41,111 bases of DNA from an uncultured Actinomycetes bacterium. Its GTDB lineage: Bacteria > Actinomycetota > Acidimicrobiia > Acidimicrobiales > Microtrichaceae. Under the pieces are notes generated by a model. That model saw nothing but the letters and a program-made list of their open reading frames with translations, was not told where the DNA came from and made no database searches. The stretch spans positions 1 to 41,111 of the forward strand of contig CAIYGQ010000071.1 in the NCBI GenBank assembly GCA_903925745.1, in the 5' to 3' direction. The position numbers and the translations under genes are program-made. Positions within the stretch are counted from its first letter, which is position 1. Each line of letters begins with the position of its first letter. Shown here piece after piece: positions 22,597-32,863 of the stretch.

Positions 22597-24695
22597 CGGG
22601 ATCTGACGTCGACTTCGATCCGAGCACCGAGGTCCTGCGCCACAGCGCGGACGCCGCCCTGATCGTGGAGCCGGGACGCGGCGTGGTGTGGGCCAGCCCG
22701 GCGGTGGAGACCGTGATGGGTCTGCGGCCCGAGGATCTCATCGGCACCAAGGCGGCCGACGTCGTCCACCCCGACGACGTGGCGATCGTCCTGCACCACC
22801 GGGAGGTGGCCACGCAGCAGGGTCGCAGCGGCCCCGAGGAGATCCGGGCCCGGCACGGCGCGGAGGGGCATCGCTGGTACGAGGCCGAGTGGTGGCAGGT
22901 CGACTCCGGAGGTTCCCCATCGATCATCCTCCACCTCCGTGACGCCGAGGCCTCGCGGACGGCGCGGGCCGCCATCGCCAGGAGCGAGGCCCGGCTGCTC
23001 CGACTGCAGCGGACGAGCGTGGACATCACCATGGTCCTGACCCCTGAGGGCACGACCTCGTACCTGAGCCCCTCGGTCGAGCGGATCCTGGGCTGGGAGG
23101 CCGACCACGTCGTCGGCGGCGACCCGTTCGACCTGGTCCACCCGGACGACCGCGATCGCGTCGAGGAGGTCCGTTCGACGCTCCTGGGCCTCGACCGGAG
23201 CAGCTACCAGGGTGAGCTCCGGGTGCTGCACGTCGATGGGCGGTACCGCTGGATGGAGATCAACGCGGTCAACCTGATCAGCGATCCGGTGATCGAGGGC
23301 ATCGTCGTGCACCTCCACGACGTGACGGACCGTCGCCAGGCCGAGGAGGACCTCACCCGGGCCGCGCTCACCGACCCGCTCACGGGACTCGCCAACTACG
23401 CCCTGCTGCGGGACCGCCTGTCGGTCGCACTCAGCCGCCGGGACTCGGGTACCCACGGCGACGTGGCGGTCGTCGTCCTGGACCTGGACGCGTTCGGCTC
23501 CCTGAACGACGCCCTCGGCCACACCGGGGGCGACGAGGTGCTCGTCGAGGCCGGCCGCCGACTCGACGAGGCGACCTCCCGGGGATTCGCCGTCGCCCGT
23601 CTGGCGAGCGACGAGTTCGCCGTCTGCGTCGAACGGCTCGATGGGCCCCACCAGGCCGTCGAGATCGCCGAGCGGATCCGCCTCGATCTGAGCCGCCCCT
23701 ACTCCGTGGCCGGCAAGGAGCACCGACTCACCTGTAGCGCAGGCGTGGCCGTCGCCGGACCGGACGCGGCCGCCGAGTCCACGATCCGCGACGCCAACGC
23801 CGCCGTCCACGCCGCGAAGGCCCTCGGTCGGAACCGCGTCGAGGTCTTCGGGCCCGAGTTGCGCACCGCCGTCATCGCGCAGATCGACCTGCAGGTCGAC
23901 CTGGACCGGGCGCTGGCGCAGGGCGAGTTCGTCCTCCACTTCCAGCCCAGCTACGACGTCAGGACCGGCCGGGCGACCGGCGCAGAGGCACTCGTGCGCT
24001 GGCAGCATCCGACCCGCGGTCTCGTCCCGCCAGACGAGTTCATCCCGGCAGCGGAGCGGAGCCACCGGATCGTCCCCCTGGGTCGGTGGGTGGTGCGCTC
24101 AGCGGCCCAGGCCGCGGTGCAGCTCGGGTTCCACAGCACCGGAGCGAACCGGACGATGTGGGTGAACGCCTCCGCCGCCCAGCTCGCCGAAGGCGACTTC
24201 GCCGCCGAGGTGCTGGCGACCCTCAGGGAGGTGGGCCTCCCGGAGTCCTGCTTCGGTGTCGAGGTGACCGAGTCGGCCGTCCTCGACTCGGTGAGCGTCG
24301 CCGGCGAGCAGCTGGGCATCCTGCGCGCGGCCGGCTGCCACCTCGCGCTCGACGACTTCGGCACCGGCTACTCCTCGCTCACCTACCTCCAGCAACTCGA
24401 GGTGGACGTCATCAAGATCGACCGCTCCTTCGTGGCCGGGCTCGGCCACCACGACGGGTCGTCATCGATCGTCGCCGCCGTCACCGGTCTCGGTCGGGCG
24501 CTCCGGATGCGGGTCGTCGCGGAGGGTGTGGAGACGCTGGCCCAGCTCGAGGCGCTCGAGCGGATGGCCTGCAGCGACGTGAGCGGCTTCGGACTCGCCC
24601 GACCGCTGCCCCTCGACCAGGTGGTCGAGCCGTTGGAGTCGACCCTCGAACAGCGGCGTCGCGGACTCACCGACCCCCTCCCGCTCCGTTCCTGA
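22593..24695 (+). CDS. c-di-GMP phosphodiesterase: PAS-PAS, decayed GGDEF, intact EAL
   Basis: The product is 700 residues from GTG 22593, overlapping the previous stop. Two PAS domains (about residues 10-115 and 135-250) are followed by a GGDEF domain whose signature is A338-S-D-E-F, so cyclase activity is unlikely; it may bind GTP as a regulator. The EAL domain is intact: E465-A-L-V-R-W, WVNAS, VEVTES, DDFGTGYSS, VIKIDRSF and VVAEGVET are all present. Only the loop before the final RP (QGY in many members) is the variant SGF. It should hydrolyse c-di-GMP to pGpG. Translational coupling to the cyclase gene suggests the two proteins act as one switch. Confidence 0.93.
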   Translation: MTGSDVDFDPSTEVLRHSADAALIVEPGRGVVWASPAVETVMGLRPEDLIGTKAADVVHPDDVAIVLHHREVATQQGRSGPEEIRARHGAEGHRWYEAEWWQVDSGGSPSIILHLRDAEASRTARAAIARSEARLLRLQRTSVDITMVLTPEGTTSYLSPSVERILGWEADHVVGGDPFDLVHPDDRDRVEEVRSTLLGLDRSSYQGELRVLHVDGRYRWMEINAVNLISDPVIEGIVVHLHDVTDRRQAEEDLTRAALTDPLTGLANYALLRDRLSVALSRRDSGTHGDVAVVVLDLDAFGSLNDALGHTGGDEVLVEAGRRLDEATSRGFAVARLASDEFAVCVERLDGPHQAVEIAERIRLDLSRPYSVAGKEHRLTCSAGVAVAGPDAAAESTIRDANAAVHAAKALGRNRVEVFGPELRTAVIAQIDLQVDLDRALAQGEFVLHFQPSYDVRTGRATGAEALVRWQHPTRGLVPPDEFIPAAERSHRIVPLGRWVVRSAAQAAVQLGFHSTGANRTMWVNASAAQLAEGDFAAEVLATLREVGLPESCFGVEVTESAVLDSVSVAGEQLGILRAAGCHLALDDFGTGYSSLTYLQQLEVDVIKIDRSFVAGLGHHDGSSSIVAAVTGLGRALRMRVVAEGVETLAQLEALERMACSDVSGFGLARPLPLDQVVEPLESTLEQRRRGLTDPLPLRS

Positions 24696-24739
24696 ACGGC
24701 CGTTCCTCGTCGCCGCGGATCGACGGCTCGGACCACTGC

Positions 24740-25981
24740 TCAACCCGGGCGGAGCGACTTCTGCTGGTACATCAGTCGGTCGGCGCTGCGCACGACGTCG
24801 TCGGGTTCGCAACCGGCCTCGGCCACGACGACACCGATCGATGCCGAGGGCTGCCAGACCACCCCGTCGACCGAGATCGGATCCTCCAGCGTCGAGCGCA
24901 CCATCGCCTCGATCTGATCGGGCCGTGCCGCAGAGCACGCCACGACGAACTCGTCTCCTCCCCACCGCCCGACGGTGGCGACCGGGGGGATGGCAGCGCT
25001 GAGCCGGCGAGCGAGCGCGTCGAGCACGGCGTCGCCCGTCAGGTGGCCGTGCCGATCGTTGACCGCCTTGAAGCCGTCCAGGTCCATGAACGCCACGGTG
25101 ACCGGACCGCGTCCGAGCCGCTCCTCCAGGTCGGCGAGCAGTGCGCCCCGGTTCGCCAGGCCGGTGAGCGTGTCGGTCCGGGCCCGGCTGTGGAGCTCAC
25201 GGTCGCGGGAACGGCGCTCCGTGACGTCGTGGACGAGCGAGAGCACGTGCCCACCATCCGGTGTCAGGCGGTTCATGACGTTCGCCTCGATCCAGCACAC
25301 GGACCCATCGGGGCGCAGGATCCGCTGCGTCACGTGACGCAGCGATCCCGGGTGCTCGAGCAGGTCGGTCCACATCTCGAGGGAGGTGGCGTGGTCATCG
25401 GGGTGGATGACCTCGAGGACGACCCTGCCCTCGAGCGCCGATGCCGTCTGGCCGAAGATCTCCTCCACGTGCCCCTCGGTGTTCACCACGATCCCCAGGG
25501 GATCCAGTTCCTGGAGCGCCCAGGTCGGTCGACGCACCGAGGCGGCGTCGGCCAGGTGCCCCGGCTCCGTCGCCTGCACGGACGGTGGCGGATCGATCTC
25601 GCCGAGCGGCTCGATCCCGACCAGGACCACACCCACGTCGTCCTGGTGGGTGAGGTTGAGCATCACGATCCGCTCGGCCACCCAGCGCCCATGGTCCTCC
25701 CGACGCACGTCCATCGTCGCCACCACACCCGGGGCGGCGAGTGCGTCCCACCAGGTGTACGCGATCACGGGGCGATCCTCGAAGTGGATCTCCGAGGTCG
25801 ACTCCGTCCACAGCCGCTCGGGCCGATCCGAGGCGATGCCGATCGGGAACGGGAGGTCGACGGGCGCAGCGTTCAGGTCCCGGGCGAAGACGACTCCCCG
25901 CCCCAGCAGGTCCTCGAGGGCTGGACGACTCCAGCGGGGAAGGGCACCGCCCGCCCCACTGGAGTCGCCGACCACGCGCAC
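24740..25981 (-). CDS. PAS-GGDEF diguanylate cyclase
   Basis: The product is 413 residues. The N-terminal 150 residues are PAS-like, though divergent, and a second PAS domain (about residues 155-265, GIVVNTEGHVEEIFGQ; VIHPDDHATSLEMW) precedes a GGDEF domain with WGGDEF intact (G341-F345). No RxxD inhibition site is seen five residues before it. It should make c-di-GMP without that feedback. It converges on the EAL gene with 44 bases between stops. Start GTG 25981 follows TAGGGT by 7 bases, so it has its own promoter. Confidence 0.9.
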   Translation of the reverse strand: MRVVGDSSGAGGALPRWSRPALEDLLGRGVVFARDLNAAPVDLPFPIGIASDRPERLWTESTSEIHFEDRPVIAYTWWDALAAPGVVATMDVRREDHGRWVAERIVMLNLTHQDDVGVVLVGIEPLGEIDPPPSVQATEPGHLADAASVRRPTWALQELDPLGIVVNTEGHVEEIFGQTASALEGRVVLEVIHPDDHATSLEMWTDLLEHPGSLRHVTQRILRPDGSVCWIEANVMNRLTPDGGHVLSLVHDVTERRSRDRELHSRARTDTLTGLANRGALLADLEERLGRGPVTVAFMDLDGFKAVNDRHGHLTGDAVLDALARRLSAAIPPVATVGRWGGDEFVVACSAARPDQIEAMVRSTLEDPISVDGVVWQPSASIGVVVAEAGCEPDDVVRSADRLMYQQKSLRPG

Positions 25982-25988
25982 GGTCCCG

Positions 25989-25994
25989 ACCCTA
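25989..25994 (-). promoter_or_regulatory. -10 box (TAGGGT) of the PAS-GGDEF gene
   Basis: TAGGGT on the minus strand, then 7 bases, then GTG 25981; leaderless type. Confidence 0.45.
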
Positions 25995-26059
25995 CCCCGG
26001 CACCCTTCCGTCGCGGCGTGCCACCGCCGGGAGGAACCGGAGGCACGATGCCAGCGGCC

Positions 26060-27454
26060 TCACCCGGCGCCGGGCGCCAGCAACGGCCACGGCCGCTCCC
26101 GTTCCACGACCCAGGCGGCGTCGAGGAGCAGGGCGTCGCTGTGGTGCCGCCCGAGGAGCTGCATTCCGACGGGCAGGCCGTCCACCATCCCCGCCGGAAT
26201 GGAGATGGCCGGATTGCCGTACAGGTTCGACGGGATCGTGAGCTTCCCGTTGTTGCCCATGGTGTCCTCGATCCCCCCGAACACCGAGGGCAGGGGGCCC
26301 TCGGCGTCGAACGCGACGTCGGGATTCGTTGAGGTGAGGACCAGGTCGGTCCGGGTGAACAGCTCCGCCATCGCCTGGAACAGGGCGGTCCGCCGGGACT
26401 CGAGCCGCACGACCGTCTCGAAGTCCATGCCACGCTGCGAGGCCCACTCGCAGGCGAACCGCATCTCGGGGGTGAGGTCAGCAGCACAGTCGGGCCACGC
26501 GCCGCCCAGCGCGGCGAACGTCCCGGCCATGTTGGCCAGCGACCAGGCGGTCCCGACCGACGGGATCGCGACGTCGACGTCGACGACCCTCAGACCCAGG
26601 TCCCCGGCCAACGCCACGGCGGCATCCCGGACGACTTCGGCCGTGGCCGGCCCGACGACGGCACCTGCGAAGTCGTCGATGATCGCCACGCGCAGGCCGC
26701 GCAGATCGTCCAGGTGCGACCCGAGCCCGGCCTCCCAGCCCTCGACGCGTGGCAGGGAGTGTGGATCGTGGACGTCCGCTCCGCTCGCGACATCCAGCCA
26801 GCGGGCGGTGTCACGAACCGAGCGCGTCAGGCCGCCAACGGTCACGGTGAGCGCCCCGACCTGGAAGAACGGCCCGCGTGGGATGCGTCCGTAGGTCGTC
26901 TTCAGGCCGACCAGACCCGTGAAGCCCGCTGGGATGCGGATCGAACCACCTCCGTCACCGCCGGTCGCCAGCGTGACGAGGCCGCCCGCGACCGCTGCTG
27001 CGCTGCCCCCCGACGAGCCTCCCGGCGTGCGACCGTGGCGCCACGGGTTGTGCGTCGCTCCGTTCAGGACCGTCCGGGTCAGGTTCACGCCCCCGAACTC
27101 CGAGGCCGTCGTCAGGCCCACCGGCACCGCACCCGCCCCGAGGAGCCGCTCGACGTGGGTCGTGGTGTGGCCGGCGACCTGGTCAGCGAGCGCGACGCAG
27201 GCCTCGGTGTCGGGCCACCCCTCAACCTGGTCGAGCTCCTTGATGCCGAGCGGCACGCCGCCGAAGGGTGCGCCCGGGTCGGCGGCAGCCGCGACCGTCA
27301 GCGCCCGATCCGGGTCGAGGAAGCTGAAGGCGTTCAGGTCCGAGGCGTCGATGGCGGCGAGCGTCGCCTCCAGCTCCTCGGTCGGCGACCGCTCCCCGGA
27401 ACGGAACGCCTCCACCAGTCCACACGCATCGCCCTGCCAGGGTGTCTCGCTCAT
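26060..27454 (-). CDS. amidase-signature family hydrolase
   Basis: The product is 464 residues from ATG 27454. The amidase-signature Ser-Ser-Lys triad is visible as K72 (GVPLGIKEL), S147 (PGGSSGGSAAA, 24 residues before the nucleophile) and S171 (GGDGGGSIRIPA). Members hydrolyse amides, including nitrile-derived amides, aryl amides, fatty acid amides and GatA substrates. Here there are no gatB/gatC neighbours, so a metabolic amidase is more likely than GatA. A longer in-frame reading to 27577 would cross the divergent lipoprotein promoter and is not homologous. TACGTT ends 6 bases before the ATG. Confidence 0.92.
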   Translation of the reverse strand: MSETPWQGDACGLVEAFRSGERSPTEELEATLAAIDASDLNAFSFLDPDRALTVAAAADPGAPFGGVPLGIKELDQVEGWPDTEACVALADQVAGHTTTHVERLLGAGAVPVGLTTASEFGGVNLTRTVLNGATHNPWRHGRTPGGSSGGSAAAVAGGLVTLATGGDGGGSIRIPAGFTGLVGLKTTYGRIPRGPFFQVGALTVTVGGLTRSVRDTARWLDVASGADVHDPHSLPRVEGWEAGLGSHLDDLRGLRVAIIDDFAGAVVGPATAEVVRDAAVALAGDLGLRVVDVDVAIPSVGTAWSLANMAGTFAALGGAWPDCAADLTPEMRFACEWASQRGMDFETVVRLESRRTALFQAMAELFTRTDLVLTSTNPDVAFDAEGPLPSVFGGIEDTMGNNGKLTIPSNLYGNPAISIPAGMVDGLPVGMQLLGRHHSDALLLDAAWVVERERPWPLLAPGAG

Positions 27455-27460
27455 CGCGAC

Positions 27461-27466
27461 AACGTA
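27461..27466 (-). promoter_or_regulatory. -10 box (TACGTT), leaderless start of the amidase
   Basis: TACGTT on the minus strand is followed by GTCGCG and then ATG 27454 (6 bases). Confidence 0.5.
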
Positions 27467-27528
27467 GCGCCGGGTCGGCGCCGTGCTCCCCGACCGGCGG
27501 GGCGCTGGATCGAGGGCCTCCGTACCCG

Positions 27529-27565
27529 TAACCTGACCGAGGGGTCGGAACCGTCGACGGGAGGA
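27529..27565 (+). promoter_or_regulatory. -10 box (TAACCT) and ribosome binding site of the 672-residue lipoprotein
   Basis: TAACCT (27529-27534) is followed by a leader that contains GGGAGGA (27559-27565), 5 bases before the GTG at 27571. This gene therefore uses a leadered start, unlike its divergent neighbour. Confidence 0.45.
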
Positions 27566-27570
27566 CGCAG

Positions 27571-29589
27571 GTGCCACGACGACGCATCCGGGTGGCGATC
27601 GTCTCCGCAGCGGCGCTCGGCACGCTCGGACTCATCGGTGCGTGCACGCCGACGCCCCCACCGACGGCACCGACACCGCCGGTGATCCAGATGCTCCCCG
27701 ACCGCTCACAGGGCTTCTACTCCATGCCGTGGCCGAACGACCTCCGGCGCTCCGACCGCGGGATGTCCGACTGGAGTTCGCTCCCGGGTCTGGCCAGTGA
27801 CCCGCTCACCGAGCCCCTCCCGGCGATCCCGCTCCTGCCGGCGATCGTGGACCGGGCCGAGTCGACCGTCACCCAGTTCGGCACCAACACCGCCGTGTTC
27901 ATGCGTCCGCTCGTGGCGCTGGATCCGACGTCGCTGCCGACACCCGCCCAGACCACCGGACCGGACGCATCGGTGCTCCTGGTCGACCTGTCCACGGGAA
28001 CACGAGCCCCGGCGGTCGTGGTCGCCCAGGAGCGGCGTGACCGGTTCCGCCCCGACCACCTGCTGACCGTGCTCCCCTACCCGGGGCACCCGCTCCGACC
28101 CGACACCGACCACGCCGTCCTGGTGTTCGACACGGTCCGCACCGCCGCCGGTGCGCCCCTGGAGCGGGCGCCGCTGATCGACCAGCTGCGTCGTCCACAC
28201 GACCCCTCCATGCCCATGACCGCCGAACAGCACGGCGCACTCAGCCGGCAGCTCGACGCCGCGGTCGCAGCCGTCGAGTCGTCGAGCACCCGCGACCCGG
28301 ACGACCTGGTGGCCTTCACCGTGTACCGCACCCAGGACACGGGCCGGGAGTGGCGCGCCGTCACCGCCGCCGTGGACTCCGCCCCGACCCCGGCGATCCA
28401 GGTCGACTCCGTGGACTCCTGCACCACCCGCTCCACCGACCCCGGGGCGCCGACCGCCCTGGTGCGGGGACGGATCGCGCTCCCCACCTGGCAGCAGGGC
28501 GCCTTCCCCTACCTGCTCGACGGCGGCCGCATCGACGTGGACGGCTCGGGACGGGCCGTCCGGACCGGCACGCGGGCCGCCCCGGTCCAGCTGCTGGTTC
28601 CGTGCACGACCCCGCCTGCCGCCGGCTGGCCGGTGCTCACGTTCGTGGACGGCACGGGTGGCGACGAGGACATCGCGACCACACCATCACCGGTGCGTCG
28701 GGCCGCCATGCTCTACGGCCAGATCGCGCCCCTCTACGGCAACGGCGTGGGCGATGCCGGGACGGTCCTCCAGGGTCTGGGCTTCGAGGACCTGCGGTCC
28801 CAGCAGGAGCTCGTGTTCTACAACCTCCTCAACCCCGTCGCCGTGCGTACCAACGTCCTGCAGCAGGCCTCGGACCACCTGGTGTTCACCCGGGCCGTGG
28901 CGGCCTTCGCCCACCCGGGCGCGGCGTTCGGCCAACCCGGCACAGTCGGCGCCGACCCCGGCTCGGTCGTCATCGCCGGTCACTCGCAGGGCGCCCAGAC
29001 GCTGCCCTTCGTGGCCTCGGCGGCGCCCTCGCTCGTGGACGGAGTCGTCTCCTCCGCCGGGTCGGGCGGGCAGTACCACTCCATCGCCCACGGTCCCCGA
29101 CGACTCGAGTCGCTCGGCCTCCTCACGATCGCCCCCGACCGCCTGGACGAGCTCAACCCGCTCCTGCACATGGTCCAGACCGTCTTCGAGGCGGCCGACG
29201 GGTCCAACGTGCCGACGACGCAGCACTTCATCAACCTCACCGGCTACGCCGACACCTGCACGACCGTCGAGACCGGAACCCACTACGCCCGGTCCCAGGG
29301 ACTCGCCAGCTACGCCCTGGCCCCGGAGATCAGCTACGGCGAGCCCTCGCTCGACCGGATCTCGGCGACGACCCCGGTGAGTGCGAACTCCTCGGGCGCC
29401 ACCCGGGTCCAGGTGCTGCTCCCCGGTGGGCACTTCGTGTACCGGTCCAACGTGGACCGGCTCACCTCGTTCGTGGCGCAGGTGCACGCCGGCACCGCGC
29501 CGGTCGTTCGACCCGAGCAGTTCGCGTCGAACGCCAGCAACTGTGCGGGCCGACGTTACGACGACCCGCCCCGGCTCTTCGGGATCTGA
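27571..29589 (+). CDS. large secreted lipoprotein with alpha/beta-hydrolase elbow
   Basis: The product is 672 residues from GTG 27571. The signal peptide ends in a lipobox (GLIGAC, Cys25), then a Pro/Thr-rich stretch. Residues 40-440 form an extracellular region (RSQGFYSMPWPNDLRR, DRFRPDHLLTVLPYPG) that I do not recognise. The nucleophile elbow is AGHSQGAQTLPF with S472, so the C-terminal third is an alpha/beta hydrolase. H659-like histidines near the end (PGGHFVYRSN) could complete the triad. An extracellular esterase or polymer hydrolase is the best guess; no substrate can be inferred. Its stop overlaps the start of the META lipoprotein (TGATG). Confidence 0.8.
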   Translation: MPRRRIRVAIVSAAALGTLGLIGACTPTPPPTAPTPPVIQMLPDRSQGFYSMPWPNDLRRSDRGMSDWSSLPGLASDPLTEPLPAIPLLPAIVDRAESTVTQFGTNTAVFMRPLVALDPTSLPTPAQTTGPDASVLLVDLSTGTRAPAVVVAQERRDRFRPDHLLTVLPYPGHPLRPDTDHAVLVFDTVRTAAGAPLERAPLIDQLRRPHDPSMPMTAEQHGALSRQLDAAVAAVESSSTRDPDDLVAFTVYRTQDTGREWRAVTAAVDSAPTPAIQVDSVDSCTTRSTDPGAPTALVRGRIALPTWQQGAFPYLLDGGRIDVDGSGRAVRTGTRAAPVQLLVPCTTPPAAGWPVLTFVDGTGGDEDIATTPSPVRRAAMLYGQIAPLYGNGVGDAGTVLQGLGFEDLRSQQELVFYNLLNPVAVRTNVLQQASDHLVFTRAVAAFAHPGAAFGQPGTVGADPGSVVIAGHSQGAQTLPFVASAAPSLVDGVVSSAGSGGQYHSIAHGPRRLESLGLLTIAPDRLDELNPLLHMVQTVFEAADGSNVPTTQHFINLTGYADTCTTVETGTHYARSQGLASYALAPEISYGEPSLDRISATTPVSANSSGATRVQVLLPGGHFVYRSNVDRLTSFVAQVHAGTAPVVRPEQFASNASNCAGRRYDDPPRLFGI

Positions 29590-30437
29590 TGCGTACCCCG
29601 CGACGGCCCCTGGCCCCGGCGACGATGGTGGTGGCGACGATCATGCTGCTCGCGATCGCCGCGACGGCGTGCGGACAGGAGGACGTGCAGGTGGGACCGG
29701 CCGATGATCCACCGGACGGTGCGGCGACATCGATCCAAGGCAGCTGGACGTTGCAGGACTGGTCGCTCGACGGCACCGCAGCGACCGCGCCGGAGGACCC
29801 GACCGCCTTCGTGACCTTCGGCGCCGACGGCGCGCTGTCCGGGGACACCGGCTGCAACCGCTTCGGTGGCTCCTACGAGGTGGTCGAATCGGCCGACGGA
29901 GGCCCGTCGACGCTGTCGATCACACCCGGGGCCAGCACCCGCCGGGCCTGCACCGACGAGGCGGCGAGTTCCCAGGAGCAGGCGTTGTTGTCCCTCCTGC
30001 CACTGGTTCGCTCCGCCCAGCTCGACGGCGCGGTCCTGCGCCTCGATGACGCCGACGGCGCGACCCTGCTGACGCTGGCGGCCGGACCCGACGGGCTGGC
30101 CGGGACGTCCTGGCAGGTGACGGCCGTCAACAACGGCGTCGGGGGCCTCGAGTCCTCGGAACTCACCGGAGCGCTCACGGCCGACTTCGACGCCACCTCG
30201 ATCTCGGGATCAGGCGGCTGCAACACCTTCGGCGCCGAGTACAGCGCCGCCGACGGCTCGATCAGCATCTCGGCGGTGACCTCCACCGAGATCGGATGCG
30301 AGACCGACGTCGCCACCCTGGAGTCGCAGTACCTGGAGGCCCTCCGGCGATCGACCGTGGTGGAGCTGGAGCCCGGGTCCCTGACGCTGCGGGACGACAC
30401 CGGCGCGGCCCAGGTCACCTTCAGGCCGAGGCCCTGA
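29589..30437 (+). CDS. lipoprotein with two META domains (HslJ-like)
   Basis: The product is 282 residues from ATG 29589, sharing one base with the previous stop. The signal peptide has a lipobox (IAATAC, Cys28). Two META-domain copies follow: IQGSWTLQDW with DTGCNRFGGSYEV (about residues 48-155), and LAGTSWQVTAVNNG with GSGGCNTFGAEYS (about residues 172-280). META domains occur in secreted and heat-inducible HslJ proteins and have no enzymatic role established; binding or stabilisation outside the cell is likely. It is co-transcribed with the hydrolase lipoprotein and may be its surface partner (inference). Confidence 0.88.
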   Translation: MRTPRRPLAPATMVVATIMLLAIAATACGQEDVQVGPADDPPDGAATSIQGSWTLQDWSLDGTAATAPEDPTAFVTFGADGALSGDTGCNRFGGSYEVVESADGGPSTLSITPGASTRRACTDEAASSQEQALLSLLPLVRSAQLDGAVLRLDDADGATLLTLAAGPDGLAGTSWQVTAVNNGVGGLESSELTGALTADFDATSISGSGGCNTFGAEYSAADGSISISAVTSTEIGCETDVATLESQYLEALRRSTVVELEPGSLTLRDDTGAAQVTFRPRP

Positions 30438-30472
30438 GTCGACCCACGGAGGCCGGCCGCTCCGGACGGGTG

Positions 30473-30510
30473 TAGGTTCCCTCGGGCACCCGGCAGAAGC
30501 CCCCGGAGGA
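30473..30510 (+). promoter_or_regulatory. -10 box (TAGGTT) and ribosome binding site of the second PPOX gene
   Basis: TAGGTT (30473-30478) is followed after about 26 bases by GGAGGA (30505-30510), 3 bases before ATG 30514. This is a leadered start. Confidence 0.4.
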
Positions 30511-30513
30511 AGC

Positions 30514-30918
30514 ATGGAACTGGACGCCGACACCCTCAGACTCGCCAAGGGGCCGAATCTGGCCACGGTCGTGACGCTCATGCCCGACGGGCAGCCCCAG
30601 GCCCTGCCCACCTGGATCGACACCGATGGCGAACACCTGCTCGTCAACACCGAGCCCCAGCGACAGCGCTCCCGCAACGTCGCCCGCGACCCGAGGATCA
30701 CCGTCCTCATCCAGTCCGCCGAGGACGCCTGGGACTGGGCCGAGGTACGCGGCCACGTCGTCGGGACCGTCGGGGGTGACGAGGCCCGCGCCCACATCGA
30801 CGAGCTGTCCAACCGGTACGTCGGGACCGACTACGCCCGGCCCGTCGGGGACCAGGGTCGCATCATCCTGCGGATCGCACCCGACCGCGTCCTGACGCCC
30901 GCCTCGCTCGGTCGCTGA
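30514..30918 (+). CDS. PPOX-class F420-dependent oxidoreductase
   Basis: The product is 134 residues with the split-barrel fold. LATVVTLMPDGQPQALPTWID, spread over residues 17-37, and the QRQRSRNVARDPRITVLIQ block resemble the small PPOX proteins of mycobacteria (Rv1155-like), which bind F420. Direct F420 use is inferred from the family. GGAGGA provides a good ribosome binding site. It stands alone on its strand between the META lipoprotein and the BVMO gene. Confidence 0.88.
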   Translation: MELDADTLRLAKGPNLATVVTLMPDGQPQALPTWIDTDGEHLLVNTEPQRQRSRNVARDPRITVLIQSAEDAWDWAEVRGHVVGTVGGDEARAHIDELSNRYVGTDYARPVGDQGRIILRIAPDRVLTPASLGR

Positions 30919-30993
30919 GGTCGCCCCCGCTCCACCGGTCCACCCGTGGCCCCGGCGGTCGTCCGTCACACCCCGCGGTCACCGATGGTGGCC

Positions 30994-31025
30994 GGAACGA
31001 GAACCGGTTCTATGTTGGTCGTTCC
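30994..31025 (+). promoter_or_regulatory. nested inverted repeats around the -10 of the BVMO gene
   Basis: AGAACCGGTTCT (31000-31011) is a perfect 12-bp palindrome. GGAACGA (30994-31000) and TCGTTCC (31019-31025) form an outer 7-bp inverted repeat. Both flank or overlap TATGTT (31011-31016), a likely -10 box for the BVMO gene, so this is a probable operator. Confidence 0.5.
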
Positions 31026-31049
31026 CAGCCCGACCGGGGGACCACGACG

Positions 31050-32837
<1,788 letters not shown>

Positions 32838-32863
32838 GGCACACGTCCCGGCCCGGGCCGACC

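Noticed and set aside
24694-24705. GAACGGCCGTTC palindrome between converging genes as a terminator
   Set aside because: It has no loop, overlaps the end of the coding sequence, and lacks a T-tract; it may be a chance palindrome or protein site.
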